Shown here: one piece after another, positions 49,625 through 57,954 of the stretch
Position numbering within the stretch: the stretch's first letter is position 1
How the letters are laid out: each line of letters begins with the position of its first letter
NCBI GenBank assembly: GCA_030682385.1
Contig: JAUXOG010000024.1
Location: 1-62,536, forward strand
Origin: Bacteroidota bacterium
Lineage (GTDB): Bacteria; Bacteroidota; Ignavibacteria; UBA10030; BY39
Length of the DNA: 62,536 bases
Reading direction: 5' to 3'
Made by a program: the position numbers and the translations under genes
The notes under the pieces: generated by a model
The model's database searches: none
What the model saw: only the letters and a program-made list of their open reading frames with translations
Told to the model about the DNA's origin: nothing

Positions 49625-51493
49625 ATGAATGAGGGGACAGGGTCAACTGTTTATGATTCATCGGGTTCTGCGGTTAATGGAACTATTTCTGGTACCGGCT
49701 GGAACTGGACTGTTGGAAGTCCTTTTAATGTAAATTTTTCTCCCTCAACCCCTACATTAATTTCTCCATCGAACGGGGCTTCTGACGTAACTACAACACC
49801 GACATTAAGTTTATCCGTTTCAGATCCGAATCAAGATGATCTTACTGTAAAATTTTATGGACGGGCATTGCCAGGTACACTCACCCCAACACCTTTCACT
49901 ATCGTTGTTCTTCCCGATGCACAGTACTATACCTCGCATAAGAACGGGGGAACTAACGCACTATTCAAAGCGCAAACACAATGGATTGTTAATAATAAGG
50001 TAGATAAAAATATTGTTTATGTTTCTCACGTGGGGGACGTTGTGGAAGATGGAGATACATATATTATACAATGGCAGCGTGCAGATACTACAATGAGTAT
50101 TCTCGAAAATCCTACTCCCGGAATTCCGTATGGCATTGCGATTGGGAATCATGACCAGATCGGTGGTACGACGTTCTATAATCAATACTTCGGTGTTTCA
50201 CGTTTTGCCGGTCGCCCATACTTCGGTGGTAATTACGGCTCCAATAATAATAATAATTTTCAAGTATTCTCAGCGAGTGGTATGAGCTTTATTGCAATTA
50301 ACTTGGAATACAATCGCAGTGCGGCGGCTTTGCGTTGGGCAGATAGTTTGCTCAAGTCAGACATTACTCGGCGGGGGATTGTAATAAGCCACGATATTCT
50401 CGGTACGGGTAATCCGGGCGCTTTTTCAAGCCAAGGACAGGTTACGTACGATTCATTGAAAGATAATCCCAATCTGTTTTTATTGCTCTGCGGACACGTG
50501 CCCGGCGAAGGTAGAAGGATGGATGTATATAACGGCGATACTGTATTTACAGTGTTGGCGGATTACCAGAATCTCACGAACGGTGGTAACGGTTGGTTAC
50601 GAATAATGGAATTTTCTCCTGCTAGTAATCAAATACAAATTAAAACTTATTCTCCTACCCTCGACCAGTATAACACTGCTTCAAGCAGCCAGTTTAATTT
50701 GACATACAGTATGCAAGATACAAATTATCATTTAATTGATACTAAAAGTAGTATTCTTTCCGGGTCTTCTGTTTCAACAACTTGGACTGGTCTCGAAAGA
50801 TTAACTCAGTATCAGTGGTATGTTACAATTAATGATGGAGACTCAACTACTACGGGACCTGTATGGAGTTTTATTACAGAGGATATTCCAGTTCCAATAC
50901 AACTAGCTTCATTGACTGCTTCCATAGAGCAAAATAGTAACGATGTGCTGATTCAATGGTCAACTATAAGCGAAATAAATAATTATGGTTTCTACGTTCA
51001 AAGACGCAGCGACAATCAGCCATCGTTTACGGATGTCGAAAACAGTTTCACTCAGGGAAATGGTACAACACTCGAACCTCAATCATATACGTTCAAGGAT
51101 AATACTGTTGTAACTCCCGGAATTTATCATTATCGTTTGCGTCAGCTTGATAACGATGGATTAGAACATTTTACTTTTAGTGTTAGCATTAATGTCTCAA
51201 TGTTATCCGTTTCTGAAACCGTTCCGTTAGAATTTCGGTTATACCAGAACTATCCAAACCCGTTTAACCCGGTAACAAAATTGAATTTCAGTCTTGAAAA
51301 ATCCGGTTACACGACTCTCAAAGTATATAACATACTCGGTCAGGCGGTAAGGACATTATTTGAAGCAAACGCTGAAGCCGGAAAATTGTACGTTGTTAAC
51401 TTCGATGCCTCTAACCTACCGAGTGGTTTATATTTTTATAAATTGCAAAGTGGAAATAATGTTGAAATTAAAAAAATGGTTCTCATGAAATAA
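49625..51493 (+). CDS. T9SS metallophosphoesterase, C-terminal part of the split LamG protein
   Basis: 622 residues in the same frame as the gene ending at 49621, so the two were very probably one protein of 1548 residues. After the end of the LamG domain and a linker comes a calcineurin-like phosphoesterase: VLPDAQYY, HVGDVVEDG, GNHDQIGG, SHDILG and CGHVPGEG carry the Asp, Asn and His metal ligands. Then come an FN3-like region and the sorting tail (LYQNYPNPFNPVTKLNFS to the final VLMK). It has no signal peptide of its own, so as a separate product it would stay in the cytoplasm. Confidence 0.85.
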   Translation: MNEGTGSTVYDSSGSAVNGTISGTGWNWTVGSPFNVNFSPSTPTLISPSNGASDVTTTPTLSLSVSDPNQDDLTVKFYGRALPGTLTPTPFTIVVLPDAQYYTSHKNGGTNALFKAQTQWIVNNKVDKNIVYVSHVGDVVEDGDTYIIQWQRADTTMSILENPTPGIPYGIAIGNHDQIGGTTFYNQYFGVSRFAGRPYFGGNYGSNNNNNFQVFSASGMSFIAINLEYNRSAAALRWADSLLKSDITRRGIVISHDILGTGNPGAFSSQGQVTYDSLKDNPNLFLLLCGHVPGEGRRMDVYNGDTVFTVLADYQNLTNGGNGWLRIMEFSPASNQIQIKTYSPTLDQYNTASSSQFNLTYSMQDTNYHLIDTKSSILSGSSVSTTWTGLERLTQYQWYVTINDGDSTTTGPVWSFITEDIPVPIQLASLTASIEQNSNDVLIQWSTISEINNYGFYVQRRSDNQPSFTDVENSFTQGNGTTLEPQSYTFKDNTVVTPGIYHYRLRQLDNDGLEHFTFSVSINVSMLSVSETVPLEFRLYQNYPNPFNPVTKLNFSLEKSGYTTLKVYNILGQAVRTLFEANAEAGKLYVVNFDASNLPSGLYFYKLQSGNNVEIKKMVLMK

Positions 51494-51500
51494 ATAAAAA

Positions 51501-51571
51501 TGTAAGGGGTTGCTCTTTAATAAAAATAAATAGTGAATAGTATCATAACAACTCCTAAACAACCTCTTACA
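51501..51571. repeat. Long-loop inverted repeat after the phosphoesterase gene
   Basis: TGTAAGGGGTTG (51501-51512) and CAACCTCTTACA (51560-51571) match at 11 of 12 positions with a 47-bp loop. It starts 8 bp after the stop. It may be a terminator-like structure or the remnant of a small element. Confidence 0.5.
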
Positions 51572-51693
51572 ATATTTAAGATAATTCGTAACCTGTACAA
51601 ACTATATAAAATAAATTTTTGTGGATTGACAGAATCTTTAAATAAACTAATTAACAAACATAATCAAAAACTAATTTAAAAAGGAGTTACAAA

Positions 51694-53088
51694 ATGAAAA
51701 AATTATTTACTTTAACAATTTTACTTTTAGTTTTTGCAGGATTAATTCTTGCTCAAACTAATACTTGGAAAAGTGCCACAACGAATCCAAACAGAGGCAA
51801 ATGGAATACAGCAACCAATTGGTCATTAAATGTGGTTCCAACGAGTTCACATGATGTTGTCATTCCCACAATTCCGGTAAATCAAGTTTTCTTTCCTACA
51901 CTTAATGGCTCAAATGCGGTTTGCAAGACGCTTACAATTCAAAGTGGGGCAAGTGTAACGGGTGCAGAGGCATTATCTTTAACTGTTAGTGGTGACGGCA
52001 GTGTAGTCGGGACATTAAATGCTTCAAGTAGTCCAATCAATGTTAGCGGTAATGTAACTATAGATGGTTCAATTTCTTACACAGCAGGAAGAATGAATGT
52101 AACAGGTACATTAACTCGCAACAATCTTTCTGGCACTGGGAGAAAAGTTTTATTCTCTGCTGATAATTATATTGATATTACAACTTCGGGTATTACAGCA
52201 ATTACAATTCAAGCATTTGCTAGCACCGCTCCACCAAACACACCTCCCGAATACGACCCTACAAAAGGTGTTAATAGGTATTATTCAATTTCTAACGTTG
52301 TTGGAACCGGTGAAGCAAGACCGCGTTTCGACTATTTGGCAGGCGAAATGGGAGGTTCTTTTACACCTTCGAATGCAAATGTTTGGCAACAAAAAATTGA
52401 TGCACCTTGGGTGAATTATGGTGTACTAAATGCTGCAGCATATTATGCCGAGCCGCTTTTACCACTTCATGAATCTGATTTATTAGGCGATTATTCTATT
52501 GCCGACCCTGAAGCCGCTCTGCCCGTTCAACTCGCGTCATTCGTCGCTAACTTTGTCGGTGACAATGTTATTTTAGAATGGCAGACTGTCAGTGAAGTTA
52601 ACAACTTTGGTTTTAACGTCCAACGCTATAACAGTAATGCAAAGACATACGACAATGTCGGGTTTGTAGCCGGCAAAGGCGTACCATACACATATACTTT
52701 TTTAGATGAGAATGTTAACGGAAGTGTTGAGTATCGTCTCGAGCAGATCGATAACAACGGCTTAAAGAATTACTACGGACCGATAATGCTGAATCCAAAC
52801 GGTGTAAATGAAGATGCAGTACCGGCAGTATTCAAATTAAATCAAAACTATCCGAATCCGTTTAATCCCGAAACAATTATCAATTACCAATTACCAATTG
52901 ACAATTGGGTAACGATAAAAGTTTACGATGTACTTGGTCGTGAAGTAGCAGCGCTTGTTGATGAGTTTAAAGAAGCGGGGTATTACAGTGTTGAGTTCAA
53001 TGGTTCAAGTTTATCGAGCGGTGTGTATTTCTACAAGCTTGTTTCTGGAAATTATACGGCCGTGAAGAAACTTTTGATTACGAAGTAA
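51694..53088 (+). CDS. T9SS-secreted protein with beta-rich N-terminal domain
   Basis: 464 residues with a signal peptide cut near LILAQTN (about 21) and a good AAGGAG site before the start. Residues 22-270 are Thr/Ser/Asn-rich and beta-helix-like, opening with TWKSATTNPNRGKWNTATNW, a pattern seen in G8-like or pectin-lyase-like surface proteins. An FN3-like segment follows (about 280-370), then the type A sorting domain FKLNQNYPNPFNPETIINY to the final LLITK. It is exported through the outer membrane by T9SS and probably attached to the surface. Its ligand is unknown. A strong terminator follows. Confidence 0.85.
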   Translation: MKKLFTLTILLLVFAGLILAQTNTWKSATTNPNRGKWNTATNWSLNVVPTSSHDVVIPTIPVNQVFFPTLNGSNAVCKTLTIQSGASVTGAEALSLTVSGDGSVVGTLNASSSPINVSGNVTIDGSISYTAGRMNVTGTLTRNNLSGTGRKVLFSADNYIDITTSGITAITIQAFASTAPPNTPPEYDPTKGVNRYYSISNVVGTGEARPRFDYLAGEMGGSFTPSNANVWQQKIDAPWVNYGVLNAAAYYAEPLLPLHESDLLGDYSIADPEAALPVQLASFVANFVGDNVILEWQTVSEVNNFGFNVQRYNSNAKTYDNVGFVAGKGVPYTYTFLDENVNGSVEYRLEQIDNNGLKNYYGPIMLNPNGVNEDAVPAVFKLNQNYPNPFNPETIINYQLPIDNWVTIKVYDVLGREVAALVDEFKEAGYYSVEFNGSSLSSGVYFYKLVSGNYTAVKKLLITK

Positions 53089-53108
53089 GATTTCATTAAC
53101 ATAATTCT

Positions 53109-53146
53109 CAACCCCGCTTCTTGTCAGCCAGGAGTGGGGTTTTTGT
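53109..53146 (+). terminator. Rho-independent terminator
   Basis: ACCCCGCTTCT pairs with AGGAGTGGGGT, with minor mismatch, and TTTTTGTTT follows. It ends transcription of the T9SS gene at 51694 and lies between convergent genes. Confidence 0.85.
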
Positions 53147-53155
53147 TTAAGTATC

Positions 53156-53977
53156 TTATTTCGTCTTCATCACAAACACGCCGTCCCAATCGTCGGGTGG
53201 AGGAGTTTTTATGAACGCTTGTGACCTTTCTATGTAAAGCTTCGAAGGATAGTCGTCGGGTTTTATTTTAAGCGCATCTTCGAAATTTTTAATTGCTTTC
53301 TCCCAATTTCTTTGACGGTATAAAACCAAAGCTTCTGAAAATTTTTCTATTAAACTGAAATATTCAGGCGCGATTTTGTCGCCAACAAGTCCGAATAGTT
53401 CATAAATTTTCAACGGTTTATTTTTTCCTACTACTGTTATCAAATCCAATTCTCTGGCAACGACCTGGCCCGCAATCGGCTGGAATGTATTATCGCTAAT
53501 CAGAGTTTTAGTTTTGTATTGTTTATTCGCGCCTTCTAAACGAGCGCTAAGGTTTACAGAATCGCCGATTATAATTTTATCTGCAATCATTGATATTTCG
53601 GTTAAGAGTTTTACTCGTTCATCTACATTTACTTCGTGAATAACATAAGTTAAAACTGCATAATCATAATGAGAGTTGTTTTCTGCGATTACATCGTTAA
53701 TGTTTTTATGCTGAAAAGAAATTTTATTATTTGGATATTTTGAAAGTGTCAGATTAGCTCTGTCAATATTTCTACTTGATAAATCTACTCCTAAAACATA
53801 CTTACATTTATCAGTAACAGAAAAAGAGAATCGTCCAGTCCCGCAGCCGACATCGATAACCTTTGAGTTTGGTTCGATAAGATTTTTTATCTGTTCAAAT
53901 AATTTATCCTGGCTTGGAGCTATGAACTTATCGTAAAACCAGCCGTCGTACCAGTGATCTTTGTTTCCGTTAATCAT
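53156..53977 (-). CDS. Chimeric ORF: methyltransferase fused to the C-terminal half of a class III adenylate cyclase
   Basis: 273 residues. Residues 1 to about 137 are a class I SAM-dependent methyltransferase (VIDVGCGTGRF at 40-50, LGVDLSS, AVLTYVIHEV, KIII). From about 138 the sequence becomes the end of a class III nucleotide cyclase: GDSVNLSARLEGANKQY, RELDLITVVGKNKPLKIYEL, a helical tail like a TPR, and the terminal PPPDDWDGVFVMKTK found in CHASE2-type cyclases. The first half of the cyclase domain, with its metal-binding Asp residues, is missing. Neither domain is complete, so it probably arose by deletion fusing two genes and may be non-functional or newly purposed. Confidence 0.8.
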   Translation of the reverse strand: MINGNKDHWYDGWFYDKFIAPSQDKLFEQIKNLIEPNSKVIDVGCGTGRFSFSVTDKCKYVLGVDLSSRNIDRANLTLSKYPNNKISFQHKNINDVIAENNSHYDYAVLTYVIHEVNVDERVKLLTEISMIADKIIIGDSVNLSARLEGANKQYKTKTLISDNTFQPIAGQVVARELDLITVVGKNKPLKIYELFGLVGDKIAPEYFSLIEKFSEALVLYRQRNWEKAIKNFEDALKIKPDDYPSKLYIERSQAFIKTPPPDDWDGVFVMKTK

Positions 53978-54005
53978 TTGTCCTTTTTTGGTTTAAACAT
54001 TATTC

Positions 54006-55265
54006 TTAAAAATACGCCCGCATCCACAACTCAACTTTTTGCTCAACCTGACGCGAACCAAATTCACTCGCCTCTTTGCCAAACATCGATGTGTACCAAA
54101 TAATAAATTCAAGATTTGTTTCAGGTTTATAAGTAAAGTTAGTGGAGAGCAAAAAACTGTTGTCTTGCAGATTGTAAATGGTGTAAACTGATGGGGTAAA
54201 ATAAAGCAAGTCAAAAGGTTCCGGCTGAGTTAGCTTAACGTAGAGATAATCTTGCATTGACGTGTTGCTTTTGAAATAAGTTTGGCTTATACCAAGCGTT
54301 TGTTGAATTGCGACAGGTGTTCCAATAGCAAGACCGTTTATAAGATAATTATAATACGATTCGTACTCTGTTTTACTCAGACCAAACCCGTTCCGATAAT
54401 ATTCTGCAATCACGGTCGTATTCCATATGCTTAGATATCTAATCCCAACGAGATAACTGTAAACATCGCCATGCTCTCGGCTTAAAACTCCATCGTCAAT
54501 GAAATATCTGTCCGCATTTCGTGTCAAACCGAATTCGGTGTGGAATTCTAAATTCTCCATTATGTTCTTCGAAACATCAAACCCATATCGCTTAGGATTC
54601 CGGCTGCCCTGATAAATCATTAAATCAATATCAGTATCCAAAAATAAAAAATAAAGTTTTGCCGCAACATCTGTATATTTTGCTTCACCGAAACGATTGT
54701 TTATTGTATTGATTGCTGGAATGATCAACGCTTGAGCTGCGAACGTTTGTAGTGAACTAGATGAAAAACTTTTTATATACTCAACATTTGCCGAAAGAAT
54801 TCCCGCCTGAGCAAGTTCCGGGTTCTCGGGATCCTTCAGCGGATTTACATATCCCACCGGATTAAAAGCATACCCTTTTCCCCAGTTGTATATGCTTTTG
54901 CCTATTTGCAGAGAAGTGTTCAATGTCGGACTGTACCTTGCGTATGCTTCGAACAAATCAACAGTCGCTTCTTCATCGCTAAAATATGTTGCGTGCGTTT
55001 TCATAAAAAATCCCACACTGCCCGATTTATATTCGGCATTCAGATACGGTTCGATGCGATACTGCGATAGATAGCGCGATATATCTTTCGAACTATAGAA
55101 TTGAAGTCGATATGCCGGTGAAGTTTGAGACATCTGTAAAAGAGAATACTTCACATCGAGGTTGCCGTTCCATTCTAATTTTTTCTCATTCGGTGAAGAA
55201 TCGAAATCTTCTTGTGAAAACGCAAGCAGAGGAACTATTAAAAGATATGCGAGCCAAAACTTCAT
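54006..55265 (-). CDS. Putative outer-membrane beta-barrel (porin-like), last of the Lol-type operon
   Basis: 419 residues with a signal peptide (MKFWLAYLLIVPLLAFSQE). The mature part is rich in aromatic, Asn and Ser residues in alternating strands and ends in Phe (WMRAYF), the usual closing residue of outer-membrane barrels. Segments such as SIYNWGKGYAFNPVGYVNP occur in DUF1302-like and alginate-type porins. It overlaps the LolA-like gene (ATGA at 55262-55265), and a role in lipid or lipoprotein export is inferred from that operon. Confidence 0.78.
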   Translation of the reverse strand: MKFWLAYLLIVPLLAFSQEDFDSSPNEKKLEWNGNLDVKYSLLQMSQTSPAYRLQFYSSKDISRYLSQYRIEPYLNAEYKSGSVGFFMKTHATYFSDEEATVDLFEAYARYSPTLNTSLQIGKSIYNWGKGYAFNPVGYVNPLKDPENPELAQAGILSANVEYIKSFSSSSLQTFAAQALIIPAINTINNRFGEAKYTDVAAKLYFLFLDTDIDLMIYQGSRNPKRYGFDVSKNIMENLEFHTEFGLTRNADRYFIDDGVLSREHGDVYSYLVGIRYLSIWNTTVIAEYYRNGFGLSKTEYESYYNYLINGLAIGTPVAIQQTLGISQTYFKSNTSMQDYLYVKLTQPEPFDLLYFTPSVYTIYNLQDNSFLLSTNFTYKPETNLEFIIWYTSMFGKEASEFGSRQVEQKVELWMRAYF

Positions 55266-55990
55266 CTCAGGTCACCTAACCGACCCATGTAACTCAGCGT
55301 AAACACCTCGTCAGGAAACTGCCGTTTTTTGATGGACTGATAAATCATCAACGAACGGTAACCTTTGTAGAGCGGGCTGGTTGTTTCGATAACCGATGGA
55401 CGGATAAGTCCGCCGCCAAAATTTTTGTCCTCTTTAAATTCCAGCGTTTTGATTAACATGTTGGACGCTGAGTATGCCTCAACTTTGCGGAGATATTTTT
55501 TGTCTTTAGTAATCCACATTTTCAGTTTGTCGTAGGTAACAGTTTTATTCTTTGCTTTCAAGTCGAGGATATACTCCTTCTCGGTTCCTTCAGCATACGA
55601 AGCGTCGTACTCGGCTGCATACTCCAACTGCATGAGGTCGGCATTGTTAAACACACCGCCAATAACCGATTGTAAACTTGTGATACGAACCGGTTTGTTT
55701 ATATTGGGAACATACAACCACATATTTTCGCCCAATCGAAGTGTAGCGCGTCCCTTCTCACTCGCCGGTGTAATGTACAGCATCGCAATTTTATCTTTTC
55801 CTTTTTTTACCGTGTAGAAGGTATATTCCTTCTTTGAACCACTGGGTTCTTCATTAATAATTTTGCGTATTGCTTCGTACGAATCAGGCATGAGATTCTC
55901 ATCAACCGTTTTTAGTAAAACATTGGCATCTTGTGCCTGAAGAATTATGCTAAATAAAAATATTAGAATGAATAACATCTTGGTTTTCAT
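55262..55990 (-). CDS. LolA-like outer-membrane lipoprotein-sorting protein
   Basis: 242 residues from ATG 55990, preceded by AAGGAA and followed by a signal peptide cut near LQAQDA. A longer frame from 56011 overlaps the permease stop. The mature chain has the LolA/LolB-like half-barrel pattern of PF17131: YTFYTVKKGKDKIAMLYITP, LRLGENMWLYVPNINKP, YDKLKMWITKDKKYLRKVEA. Such periplasmic proteins carry lipid-modified or hydrophobic cargo to the outer membrane. The permease, ATPase and porin-like genes beside it support a dedicated export route. Confidence 0.88.
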   Translation of the reverse strand: MKTKMLFILIFLFSIILQAQDANVLLKTVDENLMPDSYEAIRKIINEEPSGSKKEYTFYTVKKGKDKIAMLYITPASEKGRATLRLGENMWLYVPNINKPVRITSLQSVIGGVFNNADLMQLEYAAEYDASYAEGTEKEYILDLKAKNKTVTYDKLKMWITKDKKYLRKVEAYSASNMLIKTLEFKEDKNFGGGLIRPSVIETTSPLYKGYRSLMIYQSIKKRQFPDEVFTLSYMGRLGDLR

Positions 55991-56003
55991 ATTCTTTTCC
56001 TTT

Positions 56004-57236
56004 TTATACATGTCCTAATGCATCTACAGGTTCCATTCTGGATGCCTTATATGCCGGCTGTAAGCTTGCAAATATCGAAACAAGCATGACTATTACTGTT
56101 GTTAATAAAATCTCACTGTAGGGAATATCCGGAGCGAGTGTAACATTCATCTGTCCGAATGTAAAATTGATGCTTGTTGTATCCATCAACAAAAGAACTC
56201 CTACTCCAACCAATACTCCGATAAAGTTACTCAACAAGCCCATAGTAAAACCCTCCATTAAAAACATCGTAAGAATTCGACTTGGGCGCGTGCCTATGGC
56301 GGCTATTGTACCTATTTCGCTGATACGCTCATATACAGACATAGTCATGATGTTTAAGACACTGACTAAAACAATTGATATTAATATAAACTTCACGACA
56401 AGGATTAACAAATCCACAATCCGCGCTATGCTTGCGAAAGGAGAAAGCTGTTCCCACGTGTGAACTTCTTTCTGTGTTGGCTGTTGGCTGAGAGCTTTTT
56501 TCAAATTTTCATGCACTTTGCCAAGTTGATCGAATTGTTTGAGCTTGATAGCAACTTCGATGATTTCAGGTTTTTCCATTCTCAATAAACTCATAGCATC
56601 GGCAATATGGATGTAGCCGTCTTTACCCGATGGTCCGAGAACATTCTCCATCATCGCTGCAATGCGAACCGGAATTCCATTAACCGATCCGTCTTTATTT
56701 GTTGCGATAAGAACTATTTCATCGCCGACCTTAAGCGAAAGTCCTTTCATCAAATTTTCCGGCACTAATATTTCACCCTGTTTCAGAAAATTTTTCTTAT
56801 CCCCAATATCGCTTTTGATTCTTTTAATAAGATCGGGTAGAGTATTACTTTCTAACTCCGGGTAAATTGCGGTTAGCCGTATGTTCGAGGTCTGTACGTA
56901 ATTGCTTATCATCGCTCCGAACTTAATCCGTGGGCTGTAAGCTGCGATTTCCGGCATAGCTTTCAATGAGCGTTCCACATCTGCATACTCGGAATCGGAA
57001 AGACTTATATTAAGTGGAAGATTATCGATTGATTCAACGTATCCCTTTTTGTGAACCTGCAAATCTCCGAGGGCGGTGTTTGTAATTACACCGACCATTT
57101 GTGTTTTAAATGAAATAGCCAAGCCGCCAAAAACTATTACCAACACAACACCGAAAGCAATGAGAGATGAAGTTAAAATTGTCCGGCGTTTATATCGGAA
57201 AAGATTGCGAACGGCTATTTTAATAAGATTAATCAT
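56004..57236 (-). CDS. LolC/LolE-type ABC permease (FtsX superfamily)
   Basis: 410 residues: an N-terminal helix (TSSLIAFGVVLVIVFGGLAI), a large periplasmic domain (about 50-265) and three C-terminal helices. The coupling segment ERISEIGTIAAIGTRPSRIL and the ending LQPAYKASRMEPVDALGHV are typical of MacB/LolC permeases. The ATPase gene lies 7 bp upstream and the LolA-like gene overlaps downstream, so it forms the inner-membrane part of a lipid or lipoprotein extractor. Confidence 0.92.
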   Translation of the reverse strand: MINLIKIAVRNLFRYKRRTILTSSLIAFGVVLVIVFGGLAISFKTQMVGVITNTALGDLQVHKKGYVESIDNLPLNISLSDSEYADVERSLKAMPEIAAYSPRIKFGAMISNYVQTSNIRLTAIYPELESNTLPDLIKRIKSDIGDKKNFLKQGEILVPENLMKGLSLKVGDEIVLIATNKDGSVNGIPVRIAAMMENVLGPSGKDGYIHIADAMSLLRMEKPEIIEVAIKLKQFDQLGKVHENLKKALSQQPTQKEVHTWEQLSPFASIARIVDLLILVVKFILISIVLVSVLNIMTMSVYERISEIGTIAAIGTRPSRILTMFLMEGFTMGLLSNFIGVLVGVGVLLLMDTTSINFTFGQMNVTLAPDIPYSEILLTTVIVMLVSIFASLQPAYKASRMEPVDALGHV

Positions 57237-57243
57237 GGATGCC

Positions 57244-57939
57244 TCAACCTTTCTGTTTAATTTCTTGATTCACGATTGCGCCGTCTTCGAGCGTGTAAAT
57301 AATTTCAGCTTCACCAACTATTTTAGGGTCGTGCGTGGAGAATATAAAAGTTGTGCCGAATGTTTTCTGCATCTCGTGCATGATAGTAATTACTTTAAAA
57401 GCAGTTTTATGGTCGAGGTTAGCTGTCGGTTCATCGGCAAGAACAATCTTTGGATTTGTTACCAACGCACGTGCAATTGCTACGCGCTGTTTCTGTCCGC
57501 CCGATATTTGATTCGGATATTTATTTCTATAATCAATCATGCCAACCTTTTCGAGGAGCGAATGGATTCGTTCACGCCGTTCAGAAACGGGAATCTGCTT
57601 TATCAATAATAGCGGATATTCAACATTTTCATAAACCGACAGAACGGGAATCAAATTAAAGTTTTGGAATACGAAACCGATCGTACTACCTCGAAACATC
57701 GCGGCATTCGAACGGTCGAGCGTTGCCACATTTACATTATCAACAATAACATTGCCGCTGGTAGGTTTGTCTAACGAGCCGATTAGATTCAGAATTGTGG
57801 ATTTACCACTGCCCGACGGTCCAATGAACGAGACAAAAGTTTGACGCTCGATAGTGAATGATATTTCATTCAAAGCTGTAACAGGAATTTCACCTGTTTG
57901 ATAGATTTTTTTTACATTCTCAAGTTTAATTAAACTCAT
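57244..57939 (-). CDS. LolD-type ABC transporter ATPase
   Basis: 231 residues, the usual LolD/MacB length. Walker A is GPSGSGKST, the Q-loop [11 protein letters not shown], the signature ISGGQKQR, Walker [14 protein letters not shown], and the H-loop STHDPKIV. It powers the permease encoded 7 bp downstream. It is the only LolD-like ATPase in the window and might also serve the orphan MacAB-like pair at 9757-12357, though that is speculation. A TonB receptor gene precedes it by 15 bp. Confidence 0.93.
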   Translation of the reverse strand: MSLIKLENVKKIYQTGEIPVTALNEISFTIERQTFVSFIGPSGSGKSTILNLIGSLDKPTSGNVIVDNVNVATLDRSNAAMFRGSTIGFVFQNFNLIPVLSVYENVEYPLLLIKQIPVSERRERIHSLLEKVGMIDYRNKYPNQISGGQKQRVAIARALVTNPKIVLADEPTANLDHKTAFKVITIMHEMQKTFGTTFIFSTHDPKIVGEAEIIYTLEDGAIVNQEIKQKG

Positions 57940-57954
57940 TTCTTTACCCTTTCT

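Noticed and set aside
46847-51493. Genetic code with TGA read as tryptophan
   Set aside because: Many intact genes here end in TGA (for example hsdS at 3044 and the cluster ATPase overlaps), so TGA is a stop in this genome.
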